This document shows, piece after piece, positions 17,940 to 27,479 of a DNA stretch of 53,034 nucleotides. The position numbers and the translations under genes were made by a program. The notes beneath the pieces were generated by a model. That model was given only the letters and a program-made list of their open reading frames with translations, was not told the DNA's origin and did no database searches. Origin of the DNA: CAZKUR01 sp964556005 (lineage in GTDB: Bacteria; Bacteroidota; Ignavibacteria; Ignavibacteriales; Ignavibacteriaceae); NCBI GenBank assembly GCA_964556005.1, contig CAZKUR010000022.1:1-53034 (forward strand), read 5' to 3'. Numbering within the stretch: the first letter of the stretch is position 1; each line of letters starts with the position of its first letter.

Positions 17940-19148
17940 CTAATGTCTCGGCTCCATCATAGTTTCAACAATTTCCACCGTATCCATGGCAATAACCAAT
18001 TCCTCGTTGGTTGGAATTCTAAAGACTGAAACTTTTGAAGTATCTTTGGAAATCAATTCTGTTTTATCTTTATTTCTTTGTTGATCCAGTTCAATTCCTA
18101 AAAATTCCAAACCGGTACATACCTCTTCCCTTATTTCTGAAGAATTTTCTCCAATACCGCCGGTAAACACCAAAGCATCCACACCGCCCATAGCAGCAGC
18201 ATATGCACCGATATATTTTTTTATTCTATAGCAAAAAATTTCAAATGCATACCTGGATCGCTTTTGATCATTTTTCATTGAAGTGATAATTTCTCTCATA
18301 TCGCTGCTTTCGCCGCTTATTCCAATCAGGCCGCTGTGCTTGTTTAAGAGTGTGGCTGCTTCGTGTAATGAAAGCCCTTCCTTTCCCATAATGTACAGAA
18401 TTATAGAAGGATCAATATCGCCGCTGCGTGTTCCCATCAGCAAACCTTCAAGCGGTGTAAATCCCATCGTAGTATCTATTGACTTACCTCCTGAAATTGC
18501 AGCCATACTGCATCCGTTTCCAAGATGAGCGGTAATAATTTTTAACTCGTTTAAATTTTTGTTTAGAAGTTTCACAGCTTTTTTTGAAACATACCTGTGA
18601 GAAGTGCCGTGGAAACCGTAACGCCTGATTTTATATTTTTTATAAAGTTCATAGGGAATGCCGTACAAATAAGCCTTTGGAGGCATCTGCACATGAAACG
18701 ATGTATCAAACACACCGCATTGCGGTGTATCGGGCAATACTCTTTTAACTGCCTGGATTCCTTTCAAGTTGGGTGGATTATGAAGCGGAGCTAATTCGAT
18801 ATTATCCTGCAGCACTTGAATGACTTCATCGGTTATTAAAACCGAGCCTGAAAAACTTTCACCGCCGTGAACAACTCTATGGCCAACGGCTTCAATGTCG
18901 CTCTTATCATCGATAACTCCGTGATTCTTGCTGAGTAAAACTCCAAGCACATATTCGATTGCTGCCGTGTGATCCAAAATTTCACCGACAACTTTTATCT
19001 CATCTCCATCATGTCTCTTATGCGTTAATACTGCGCCTGTCATTCCAATTCTTTCAACAACTCCCTTTGCCAATGCTTTTTGATCACCGGTATCAATGAA
19101 TTGATATTTAATTGATGAACTTCCGCAATTTAATACTAATACTTTCAT
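17940..19148 (-). CDS. ackA: Acetate kinase
   Basis: Interconverts acetyl phosphate and ADP with acetate and ATP. The 402-residue length is normal. Diagnostic motifs are NCGSSSIKYQF at the N-terminus, HRVVHGG, VFDTSFHVQMPPKAY, RRYGFHGTSHRYVS, ITAHLGNGCSMAAI and the actin-fold signature VFTGGIGENSSEIRE. No phosphotransacetylase gene is in the window. It lies between a hydroxyacyl-CoA dehydrogenase and the SDR, 34-35 bp from each, consistent with fermentative acetyl-CoA or short-chain acyl-CoA metabolism. Confidence 0.97.
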   Translation of the reverse strand: MKVLVLNCGSSSIKYQFIDTGDQKALAKGVVERIGMTGAVLTHKRHDGDEIKVVGEILDHTAAIEYVLGVLLSKNHGVIDDKSDIEAVGHRVVHGGESFSGSVLITDEVIQVLQDNIELAPLHNPPNLKGIQAVKRVLPDTPQCGVFDTSFHVQMPPKAYLYGIPYELYKKYKIRRYGFHGTSHRYVSKKAVKLLNKNLNELKIITAHLGNGCSMAAISGGKSIDTTMGFTPLEGLLMGTRSGDIDPSIILYIMGKEGLSLHEAATLLNKHSGLIGISGESSDMREIITSMKNDQKRSRYAFEIFCYRIKKYIGAYAAAMGGVDALVFTGGIGENSSEIREEVCTGLEFLGIELDQQRNKDKTELISKDTSKVSVFRIPTNEELVIAMDTVEIVETMMEPRH

Positions 19149-19182
19149 TTTTATTTTTCTTTTTTAAAATTAAAATTTATAA

Positions 19183-20118
19183 TTAAGTAATAATCTTGCC
19201 GCTTTCATCGTACTTGTAAAATCCTTCGCCGGTTTTTTTACCCAATTTTCTTTCTCTTACAAGTTTTCTTAAAATCGGACATGCACGGTACCGGGGTTCG
19301 CCGAGCGTTCTCCAAAGAGTTTCCATCCAGGCAAGAACCTCATCGAGTCCCATCATATCTGCCATTTCCAAAGGCCCATTCGCAAAATTATAACCTAATT
19401 TCATTGCTGTATCGATATCTTTTGCCGTCGCAACTCCTTCAAGCAGAATATACATTGCTTCATTCAATAAAGGAACGATTGCACGTGTAGTGACAAATCC
19501 CGGATATTCGTAAACCTCTACAGGAGTTTTGCCAATCCTTGCCGCAAAATTTTTTACGAGCTCGACAGTTTCATTTGATGTATGAAGGCATTTTACAAGT
19601 TCGACCAATGCAACTTTGGGGACAGGGTTTAGGAAATGCATTCCTATTACTTTTTGCGGCCGGTTTGTACATTCAGCAATTTTCGTTAAGCTCAGTGTTG
19701 ATGTGTTGGAAACAAAAACTGCATCCTTTATAGCTATTTGGTCAAGTTCACGAAATATTTTTTTCTTCAACTCAAAATCTTCATCGACTGCTTCAATAAT
19801 TAATTCATACTTACTAGCTTTATCAAAAGTGAGTTCCCACTTTATTCTGCTAAGGATAGCTTTTTTTTCGGATTTGGTCATTGCCCATCTTTTAATTTCC
19901 CTGTCAATGGATTCTGACAAGTCTTCTTTTGCCTTGTTTAGATGAACTTCGTCTTTTTCAATTAAAAGTACTTCCATACCGGATGCCGCAATAGTCTGCG
20001 CAATTCCTTGCCCCATTACTCCTGCACCGATTATAGCGACGTCATTTAATAATTCCTGACCGCTGCTAAGCTTAGTTCGTTTAATTAAATCTTCTAATTT
20101 TAAATTTTCTTTCTGCAT
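19183..20118 (-). CDS. 3-hydroxyacyl-CoA (3-hydroxybutyryl-CoA) dehydrogenase
   Basis: A 311-residue NAD-dependent dehydrogenase, about 25 residues longer than usual at the N-terminus. The Rossmann motif is IIGAGVMGQGIAQ (29-41). Ser137, His161, Asn164 (HFLNPVP) and Glu173 match the active site. At the second conserved Asn, the GFVxNR motif reads GFVTTR (Thr211), a natural variant found in part of the family by my recollection. The C-terminal domain is complete, ending in GKKTGEGFY. It acts in butyrate-type fermentation or beta-oxidation. The enzyme class is clear; the substrate chain length is not. Confidence 0.92.
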   Translation of the reverse strand: MQKENLKLEDLIKRTKLSSGQELLNDVAIIGAGVMGQGIAQTIAASGMEVLLIEKDEVHLNKAKEDLSESIDREIKRWAMTKSEKKAILSRIKWELTFDKASKYELIIEAVDEDFELKKKIFRELDQIAIKDAVFVSNTSTLSLTKIAECTNRPQKVIGMHFLNPVPKVALVELVKCLHTSNETVELVKNFAARIGKTPVEVYEYPGFVTTRAIVPLLNEAMYILLEGVATAKDIDTAMKLGYNFANGPLEMADMMGLDEVLAWMETLWRTLGEPRYRACPILRKLVRERKLGKKTGEGFYKYDESGKIIT

Positions 20119-20126
20119 AATTTCCC

Positions 20127-21089
20127 CTACAATTCCTTCAATAGATAATTATTTAATGCTATTTGTTTTAAATTTAATATTTCATCAGCACTTAAAGATA
20201 ATTTGAATTTTATCTTATTGCCAGAACTTTCAATTTTTAATTTATTTAAAATTTCGCTCACTTGTTTACTCCCTTCCGAAAACAAATCCATTGAGATGCC
20301 GCTTCTTAATGCAGTTGCAATTAAATGAGCGTCGCTAAATGACTTACAGCCAAGCCCGGATTGAAGCTCAAATTTTCCGTTTAATTCTGTACATAAAGAA
20401 GCTTCAGTTATCGAACCTGTTAATTTATTAACCGGAATATCAGTATGTTTTTTTAAAAGCTTCTCAAGAAATTCCGATATATACCCCCCCTGATCCGTAG
20501 CTATCCAGTATTGAGACTTGAAAGGGATTCTCTCGATAACTCCAATAAGTGATTTGTTTTCAGCTAACGAATTGTATTTTTTTTGAGTAAAACCGGAAAC
20601 AAAATCATAATTATTTGATATTAATAGTAGAGAATCCTTAATAAACAAACAGTTGTAGAAAGGATCATTTTTAAAAGTATAAATAATTTCCCCGTTTAGT
20701 TCTGATTTGCCGTATTTGGTCTTATCATTAAAAATTTTTTTAATGTTATTAAAATTATTATTGAATACAATAATAAAGGTGTTGTTTCCCGGCCATGAGG
20801 CCGAATAAATTTGAGCAATATCTTTTTTCAACCCGGCACCGGTTTCATCGAAATCTTTTAGCCATCCGCCAAGTTTTTTTCTATTTAATTCAGGTTGAAT
20901 TATTTTTCCCCAATAAGATGATTTTCTTAGTGCATCCAGATTCATAAATGAAATCAGCCTGGATTCGGAAGGCAAATAATTAAAAACTTCCCATTGGAGG
21001 CTGGAAATTTTTTCAAGTTTTTCCGGTGTTGAACAGCTCAATAATAATTGAGAAAAAATTATTAGGACAAAAACATAAAGGCTTTTCAT
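20127..21089 (-). CDS. Hypothetical lipoprotein of the ABC-transporter gene cluster
   Basis: I take the internal ATG at 21089 as the start, since it directly precedes MKSLYVFVLI and a lipobox LLLSCS. The longer frame from 21116 overlaps the permease gene by 26 bp and adds a non-signal-like leader. The mature part has the pattern LPSESRLISFMNLDALRKSS and W, which recalls DUF3352-like envelope proteins that scan as beta-rich. The function is unknown. It lies between the ABC permease (one base away) and the hydroxyacyl-CoA dehydrogenase (8 bp), so it is probably in their transcript and could be a partner of the transporter. Confidence 0.7.
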   Translation of the reverse strand: MKSLYVFVLIIFSQLLLSCSTPEKLEKISSLQWEVFNYLPSESRLISFMNLDALRKSSYWGKIIQPELNRKKLGGWLKDFDETGAGLKKDIAQIYSASWPGNNTFIIVFNNNFNNIKKIFNDKTKYGKSELNGEIIYTFKNDPFYNCLFIKDSLLLISNNYDFVSGFTQKKYNSLAENKSLIGVIERIPFKSQYWIATDQGGYISEFLEKLLKKHTDIPVNKLTGSITEASLCTELNGKFELQSGLGCKSFSDAHLIATALRSGISMDLFSEGSKQVSEILNKLKIESSGNKIKFKLSLSADEILNLKQIALNNYLLKEL

Positions 21090-21090
21090 A

Positions 21091-21912
21091 TCAAAAATCT
21101 TTTTTCCTAAATGCAAGGGTTGATAGATACATCATCAGTAATAAAAATAATGCTGAAGTCCAAACCGGCTGATAGTCGTTTATCCCTTTGCCCGAAGCTA
21201 AAGATTTTGTCAGGTCGCCCAATAATTCGGTTGTCTTAGGGACAACATAATATAGAAAGCTTATAATTCCTTTTACAAAGCTGCTGTGAATGAATGAATC
21301 CATATTATTTTTAAAAAAATGCAGTAATGGGCTTAATACCAGAAATATTAAATACGCAACCATCATTCCTAAAATCGATGACTGAGTTAAAACACCGAAA
21401 AAAACAATCATAGCATATAATACAGCAAATGTAAAAGTTATAATTATAATCACTGTAAGAATATTAAAATTCCAGTAAGAAAATTTCAGAGATATTATCA
21501 GCCAAACTCCGACTATTAAAAATGCAATATTTATAAGTACGACTAAAATTCCGCCGAAATATTTTCCCCAGAGCAGCTGCGATCTTGAAACCGGTTTCGA
21601 AAGAAGCAAATCTATATTTCCTTTTTCAAGCATGTTCGGGACAAATGAGGCGCTGGAGAAAATTGCGAGCAATAGGCATAAGCTTGAAAGCGGACTGATA
21701 ATAATAAATTGCAAAGTTGTTGCTACGTTCATTACAAAATTTTTCTGGGTTGTTACTGAAACACCCTGTACAAGCGAATCGGTGCTTATTAAGCTTGCAA
21801 TTATAACTAATCCGAGAATGACTATAGCAGATATAATCATAAAGAAAATAAATACTTTTCTTTCCAGTGCTTCTTTAAGCGTAAACCACGAAAGTATTAA
21901 AATATTTTTCAT
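21091..21912 (-). CDS. ABC-2 type transporter permease
   Basis: A 273-residue membrane protein with about six hydrophobic segments. It starts with KNILILSWFTLKEALERKVFIFF and has the LLSKPVSRSQLLWGKYFGGI segment typical of ABC-2 (NosY-like) permeases, with a large periplasmic loop after the first segment. It overlaps the ATPase gene by four bases and pairs with it as an export complex. The substrate is unknown. The following lipoprotein begins at its stop. Confidence 0.9.
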   Translation of the reverse strand: MKNILILSWFTLKEALERKVFIFFMIISAIVILGLVIIASLISTDSLVQGVSVTTQKNFVMNVATTLQFIIISPLSSLCLLLAIFSSASFVPNMLEKGNIDLLLSKPVSRSQLLWGKYFGGILVVLINIAFLIVGVWLIISLKFSYWNFNILTVIIIITFTFAVLYAMIVFFGVLTQSSILGMMVAYLIFLVLSPLLHFFKNNMDSFIHSSFVKGIISFLYYVVPKTTELLGDLTKSLASGKGINDYQPVWTSALFLLLMMYLSTLAFRKKDF

Positions 21913-22850
21913 TGGCTGTTTTGTTTATCCGATTCTGTAATTAATGAAATAAACATTTCTTCGAGTGAAGATTTCTGCGGCATAACTTCCCTGAGAAGTA
22001 ATCCGCGGTTCCTAAAAAGATCTATTAAATTATTCAACTCATTAAGGTCAGCGACCTTTACATTCAGAGAGCCGTTCGATGCTCTTACCAAATTATATTT
22101 TGATTTAAATTCGTTTAGAATTTCTTCATTCAATTCACTTGAAAATGAGATTATAAATTCTTCCTTCTTTTCCGTTAGTTCCTGAACTGTTCCTTCGCGG
22201 ATTAATTTTCCCTTGTTCAAAATCCCTACTCTATCGGTTATTAATTCCACCTCGGAAAGTAAATGGCTGTTCAGAAAAATAGTTTTAGAGCTATTTTTCA
22301 GATCGATTAAAATATCACGAATTTCCTTTCTGCCAATAGGATCGACACCGTCTGTAGGTTCGTCAAGAAAAATTAATTCAGGATCATTGATGAGAGCTTG
22401 CGCCAATCCCAACCTTTGCATCATTCCTTTGGAGTATGTTTTAACCTTGTTCTTTTTCCATTTGATAAGTTTTACAAGAGAAAGGAGTTCATCGGTTTTA
22501 TTATCGAGTGCTTTCCCGCTCATCCCGTTCAATCTTCCAAAATATTTTAATACGGATTCGCCGGTTAAGTAAGGCGGATACTTATGATTTTCAGGAAGAA
22601 ATCCCAGCTTATTTTTAATTTTATAATTTGAAATGTCCTCGTTCAAAATTTTGGCTGTGCCGTAAACCGGGAAAACAATACCAAGCAAAATCTTAATTAA
22701 CGTGGTCTTCCCTGCTCCGTTAGGCCCGAGAAGCCCGTAGATAATTCCTGGAGGCACATTTAAGTTAAGATCGGTTAAAGCTTGAACTTTTTTCTTTCCG
22801 AAAGATGATGTATAAATTTTAGTTAAAGACTGAACTTCGACAGCATACAT
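21909..22850 (-). CDS. ABC transporter ATP-binding protein (ABC-2 export type)
   Basis: A 313-residue ATPase. Walker A is GLLGPNGAGKTT (residues 39-50), the Q-loop region is LGFLPENHKYPPYLTGE, the signature is YSKGMMQRLGLAQAL, and Walker B is LIFLDEPTDGVDP. The C-terminal 80 residues form the regulatory extension seen in CcmA/NosF-like exporters. It is the first gene of the run 22850-17113 and shares a four-base overlap with its permease. Substrate is unknown. Confidence 0.93.
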   Translation of the reverse strand: MYAVEVQSLTKIYTSSFGKKKVQALTDLNLNVPPGIIYGLLGPNGAGKTTLIKILLGIVFPVYGTAKILNEDISNYKIKNKLGFLPENHKYPPYLTGESVLKYFGRLNGMSGKALDNKTDELLSLVKLIKWKKNKVKTYSKGMMQRLGLAQALINDPELIFLDEPTDGVDPIGRKEIRDILIDLKNSSKTIFLNSHLLSEVELITDRVGILNKGKLIREGTVQELTEKKEEFIISFSSELNEEILNEFKSKYNLVRASNGSLNVKVADLNELNNLIDLFRNRGLLLREVMPQKSSLEEMFISLITESDKQNSQ

Positions 22851-22965
22851 TATAAAATATTCTAATTTATTTAAATTATTCCATCAAATTTAACTAAAAT
22901 TTACTGGATTCTTAAATTTCTGAGAATTAAAAATATTATTTGGAAATGAGTAGGAATGAAAAAAT

Positions 22966-25143
22966 TTAGTTTAAATGAAGTGAAAGTGAAACTTTAAAGG
23001 TTGTACCTATTCCTTTTTCACTTTCGACTGAAATTATTGAATTGTTTAATTCGATATATTTTTTAGTCAACGCTAACCCCAAGCCGTTTCCCTCATAACT
23101 TCTTGAATACCCGCCTTCTTCCTGAGAGAACGGATCAAAAACTCTTGGCAGATAATCTTTTGAAATTCCAATCCCGGTATCAGCAATTTCAATTTCTATT
23201 TTTTCTTCATTTACGGGATTGACATCTATTCTTACTTTTCCCCGGTTTGTATATTTGACGGCGTTATCCAATAAATTTTGGAAGGCCTGCGAAAGTGTGT
23301 ATTCATCGCCGCTGACTAAAAAGTCTTTTTCAGGCGAATTATAAATGAGTTCAATCTTTTTCTCATTAGCTATTGTTTTAAACTCACCGATCAATTTTCT
23401 CAAAAGCATATTTATATCAACCGGTTTTTTTATAATCTCAATTTCTCCTTGCTGCACGGCAGCCATATTTAAAATTAAATCGATTGTTCTTAATAATCTT
23501 CTGCTGCTGTTGTCTATCGAATCGAACGCATCGTGTAAATCGTTGTTTATATAATCTTTAACATAATCTTTTATTAATGTATTATAACTTAAAATAATAT
23601 TTAAGGGTGTTCTGATTTCATGGGAGATTTGTGCGAGGAAATTTGATTTAAGCTCGTCGGATTCCTCCGCTTTATCTTTTGCAATTATCAGGGCTCTCTC
23701 TACTAATTTTCGTTCATGAATATCCACTATTGTTCCCGATGTCCCGGTAATTTTTCCTTCGTCGTCTGTTGAAAGCCTGGCATTTATTTCAATCCATCTG
23801 TAACGACCGTTTTTACTTGATATCTTAGCTTCTTTACGGAAGTATTCCTTTTTGCCATAAACTATATCTATGATATCGTCAATCAGGTATTTATGATAGG
23901 CAGGATGAACGAAATTTATAAGAGATTTGCCGAGACTTTCCTCAAGCTTATAGCCGGTTATCTCGGTCCAGTAAGGATTGAGAAAAGTAAAATTACCGTT
24001 ATCGTCAGTTTGATAAATAACTTCACGAACAGCTTCTACAACAGAACGGTATTTTTTCTCACTTTCCTTCAATGCTTTGGCATCCAATTTCCTTTTTGTA
24101 ATATTATTGATTACACCAATCGTACCGATTATTTTTCCCATGCTGTTTCTATAAGGTGAGCCGTGTATGCAGACCCAGATCTTTTCACCGTTTATCCGGT
24201 TCATTTCTACTTCATAAACATCGGATTTATTTTCATATCTGAGTTTATTTTTCTCCATGATCATCGGCCAATTTTTTCGATCAATGAATAAACTGTAGCC
24301 GATTTGCCCGATCATTTCCTCAACAGTGTAACCGATAATATTTGCCATCCCCTGGTTTGCAAAAAGAATTCTATCTTCCACGTCCGTAATTAAAAGCCCT
24401 TCGGTTAGATTTTGAACCACCATCCTGTATAATTCTTCGCTTTCTTTCAAAGCAACTTCGGTATTTTTTAAGTCGGTAATATCGAGCTGCATCCCCCAAA
24501 TTCTCATCAAATATTTTTCATTAGTAATGCCTATCAAATTGCTGAGGAAAAATATCACGTTACCGTCTGAATTTTTTTTTGATGATTCGGAACCAGAAAT
24601 TCTATAATTATTATTCACAAAATCGCTTATGTATTCTTTATTTGCCTGATCAGCAGACGGCCAAAAAGCTTCTAAATCTTTACCTGCCAAACCTGCATCT
24701 GAGGTCATGCTGTACATTTCATTCAAAGCTTTGTTGCATTCGGCTATATAGCCATATTTAAAAATCAATTTACGTTGTTCATCAGGGCTTAGGTCTTTCC
24801 GGATGAGTTTTTTAAATTCTATTCGAAAAACCCCCTCCATACTTTGTCCTAAAAATGTTTTATATCTTTCTTCATTTACTGTTAAATTTCTGTGTGCAAT
24901 TCTCAGTTTCCCATAATAATTTTTCATCAATGAATAGAGGATTAACGCAGTGATCAAAATAAAAAATAGACCCTTGCTGATCTGGAATGTTCTCAGCAGA
25001 TCCATATTTGAGCCTACTAAAAAGTTACTGATTTTATCGGATAGGACTATCCAGAGAGATCCAAGGATTAAATAAATGACTGTAATTTTTAAGCCGGGAA
25101 TATCGTCAAATAGACTTTTAAAATAGTGTTTAAACGGTTTCAT
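22966..25143 (-). CDS. Membrane sensor histidine kinase with three PAS domains
   Basis: A 725-residue kinase. Two transmembrane segments lie near residues 20-45 and 50-70. Three PAS/PAC domains follow (about 85-220, 225-350, 350-480). The HisKA box is LAQISHEIRTPLN with phospho-acceptor His508. The ATPase domain has an N-box FQNLLDNAVKYT, a G1 IADTGIGI and a G2 GNGLGLALTKKY. The signal sensed is unknown. No response regulator gene is adjacent, so its partner must be elsewhere. The gene is followed in the same direction by the ABC run after 115 bp. The upstream kinase ends 91 bp away, so they may be co-transcribed. Confidence 0.93.
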   Translation of the reverse strand: MKPFKHYFKSLFDDIPGLKITVIYLILGSLWIVLSDKISNFLVGSNMDLLRTFQISKGLFFILITALILYSLMKNYYGKLRIAHRNLTVNEERYKTFLGQSMEGVFRIEFKKLIRKDLSPDEQRKLIFKYGYIAECNKALNEMYSMTSDAGLAGKDLEAFWPSADQANKEYISDFVNNNYRISGSESSKKNSDGNVIFFLSNLIGITNEKYLMRIWGMQLDITDLKNTEVALKESEELYRMVVQNLTEGLLITDVEDRILFANQGMANIIGYTVEEMIGQIGYSLFIDRKNWPMIMEKNKLRYENKSDVYEVEMNRINGEKIWVCIHGSPYRNSMGKIIGTIGVINNITKRKLDAKALKESEKKYRSVVEAVREVIYQTDDNGNFTFLNPYWTEITGYKLEESLGKSLINFVHPAYHKYLIDDIIDIVYGKKEYFRKEAKISSKNGRYRWIEINARLSTDDEGKITGTSGTIVDIHERKLVERALIIAKDKAEESDELKSNFLAQISHEIRTPLNIILSYNTLIKDYVKDYINNDLHDAFDSIDNSSRRLLRTIDLILNMAAVQQGEIEIIKKPVDINMLLRKLIGEFKTIANEKKIELIYNSPEKDFLVSGDEYTLSQAFQNLLDNAVKYTNRGKVRIDVNPVNEEKIEIEIADTGIGISKDYLPRVFDPFSQEEGGYSRSYEGNGLGLALTKKYIELNNSIISVESEKGIGTTFKVSLSLHLN

Positions 25144-25234
25144 ATACTCTGATTCATATTAAATAATCAAGGAATTAAATATTATAATTCCCGTGAGCCT
25201 TATATAAATGAGGAGTACAAAGCAAAAATAGTGC

Positions 25235-27223
25235 CTAATTTACGATCGGAAAGCGGATTATGACAGTTGTGCCTACATTCAATTTACTTTCAATTTTGAA
25301 CGAACCTTCATTTTTTTCGACGAATTCTTTAACCAACAGAAGCCCTAAGCCTGTACCGTATTCTCTATGAGTTCCGGGAGTGGAAAACATTTGGTTCGAC
25401 AGTACTTTTTCCATGTCATTTTTACTCATCCCAACACCAAAATCTTCAACTTTCAATTCAACCTGCGACGGTTGATCGAAAAAGCTAATAATGTTCGTTG
25501 AGATTTTAACTTCACCCCCTTTTTTAGTGAATTTAATTGCATTTGAAATGATGTTTTGTATGATTGAATTTAACATATCTTCATCGACAAATACATAAAT
25601 ATCTTTTTCAATATCGCTCATCAATTTAATATCTTTTTTAACGGCATTGCCTTTTAATAATTTAAGGCAGTTACTGACATTTTTTTGCAGATTTATCTTT
25701 TCGGGAGAAAATTCAAAACTGCCAATCTGAAAACGTGAATATTGGAGAAGGTTATTAGTCATGCCGAAAAGATTTTTGGAAGCTTCATAAATAACATTTA
25801 AATATTCCTTAATTTCTTCATCTGTGAGAGTATCATACTCTGAAGTTAGAATCTCCGAAAATCCGAGAAGAGAATTGAAAGGGCTTCTTAAATCGTGAGA
25901 TATTAAAGAAAATAATTTATCCTTCGATTGATTTAATTCTTTCAGTTTCTCCAACAAATCATCTTTTTCCTGCTGCACTCTTTTGCGCTCAATTGCTCGG
26001 GACACCGAATAAGATATAACTTGGAGCGTTTCTTTCTCGGTTTCGGTATAAGTTTTTTCACTCTTGTAATCCTGGACGACCATAGCACCGATAGTATTTT
26101 CCAGAATTTTCAGAGGTACGCCAAGCCAGACTGATGATTGAGTTCCTACTAATTCAGTAACACCTTGCTTTGACAATTTTTCATCCAGTTCCTTATCGAC
26201 TAAAGTGGCTTCCCCGGTTGAGATAACATATTCAGTTAAACCTTTTCCGAACTTTTGAGGAGGAGCAAATTTGTCAAATTCGTCAACAAAATACGGAAAA
26301 GAAATCATGTTTTCTTCTTTATCGTACAAGGCAATATAAAAGTTATCGGCAGGCATTAATTCCCGAACGGATTGATGAATGAATTTGTACAGTTCATCCA
26401 GATTTATTTCCGAATTGGCATTTTCCAAAATTTTATGAATTGCATGCTGAATTTTTTCATTCTGAACGCTTTCGGTTATGTCGAGACCGGAACTTAAGCT
26501 GTACAAAAAATTACCATTATCATCTTTAATTATCGAATTGCTCCAACGGATAATTATTTGAGAATTGTTTTTACCGAGGATCGATCCGGCAAAATCTTTA
26601 GGTAGTTCATTTATTTCGCCGGCAGTTAGTTTAACAAAAAGTTCCCTGCTTTCTTCTTTTGAGTAATCCGGCAAATAATTATCAAACCAATTTTTACCGA
26701 TGATTTGATCTTTATTATATCCTAATATTTCTGCCCCTTTATTATTAATCATCAAAACAGTTTGTTTATCATCGAGCATCAACAAGATTACTTCCGCTAT
26801 ATCGAATATCCTGTTTATCTTATTTCTTTCGTCATCCAGTTCGGTGATATATTCTTCAATTAAAGAAAGATCCCTTAGCACACCAATGCTTTTTAACCGT
26901 TCACCTTTTTTTGAAAGTGTAACAAGAGAATTATCTTCAATCCATCTGCCGGAGCCGTCCTTTGCCTTTATTAGATATCTGGCATAAAAATCTTCGACGG
27001 TTTCCTTTTTACCGTTTACATTAATGTCAAAGCGGTTTAATCTATCGATAATTTTATCTTGAACAATTTTGGAAAATCCGAGCTTTTTTATTTCTTCAGG
27101 ATAATAACCTGTCAATGATTTAATATTTTCACCGATATAATCATAATCTTTGGTTTGATGATCATACCTGTAAAGTACTTTTATTGAATCATTTAGAAGT
27201 AATTTTTCTTTTGTGCCGATCAT
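25235..27223 (-). CDS. Soluble PAS-PAS-GAF histidine kinase
   Basis: A 662-residue kinase with no transmembrane segment, so cytoplasmic. Two PAS domains (about 1-120 and 125-255) precede a GAF domain (about 270-410, with FYIALYDKEENMISFPYF). HisKA has LFSLISHDLRSPFN with phospho-acceptor His443. The ATPase domain shows IIQNIISNAIKFTKKGG, VEDFGVGMSKNDME and GTGLGLLLVKEFVEK. GAF and PAS domains suggest sensing of a small ligand or redox state. It diverges from feoA, with about 257 bp between. No response regulator is in the window. Confidence 0.92.
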   Translation of the reverse strand: MIGTKEKLLLNDSIKVLYRYDHQTKDYDYIGENIKSLTGYYPEEIKKLGFSKIVQDKIIDRLNRFDINVNGKKETVEDFYARYLIKAKDGSGRWIEDNSLVTLSKKGERLKSIGVLRDLSLIEEYITELDDERNKINRIFDIAEVILLMLDDKQTVLMINNKGAEILGYNKDQIIGKNWFDNYLPDYSKEESRELFVKLTAGEINELPKDFAGSILGKNNSQIIIRWSNSIIKDDNGNFLYSLSSGLDITESVQNEKIQHAIHKILENANSEINLDELYKFIHQSVRELMPADNFYIALYDKEENMISFPYFVDEFDKFAPPQKFGKGLTEYVISTGEATLVDKELDEKLSKQGVTELVGTQSSVWLGVPLKILENTIGAMVVQDYKSEKTYTETEKETLQVISYSVSRAIERKRVQQEKDDLLEKLKELNQSKDKLFSLISHDLRSPFNSLLGFSEILTSEYDTLTDEEIKEYLNVIYEASKNLFGMTNNLLQYSRFQIGSFEFSPEKINLQKNVSNCLKLLKGNAVKKDIKLMSDIEKDIYVFVDEDMLNSIIQNIISNAIKFTKKGGEVKISTNIISFFDQPSQVELKVEDFGVGMSKNDMEKVLSNQMFSTPGTHREYGTGLGLLLVKEFVEKNEGSFKIESKLNVGTTVIIRFPIVN

Positions 27224-27378
27224 TTTTTTAATATTTAATTTTTGAACCTTTTTGGACAGTAAAAAAATTTAAGTTGCTAATTTGTAACATTTAATATGCT
27301 AATATAATAAAATGAGTATTGTTATAAATGAAAAATCTGGTCTTGCAATATTTAAAAAATTGAAGGAAATGAAAAATA

Positions 27379-27446
27379 TAAGACTAAATTATCGGCAGTC
27401 TTAAAAAAAATGCTTGCTTATGATCAAGCCTATTTTTATTTTTATG
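27379..27446. promoter_or_regulatory. Tandem hairpins in the feoA leader (possible terminator or attenuator)
   Basis: A perfect seven-base-pair stem TAAGACT/AGTCTTA (27379-27385 and 27397-27403) is followed by GCTTG/CAAGC (27412-27416, 27425-27429) and a T-rich tail CTATTTTTATTTTTATG on the plus strand. The minus strand also has a T-run (TTTTTTTT) after the second hairpin. It lies 34-101 bases before feoA and could be a leader attenuator or a bidirectional terminator. No Fur-type box was recognised. Confidence 0.3.
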
Positions 27447-27479
27447 TAGATTAAATCTGAATAATTTGTAGTTAATAAA

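Noticed and set aside
27224..27479. Search for a Fur box before feoA
   Set aside because: No 7-1-7 or 19-bp Fur-like palindrome could be seen in the region.
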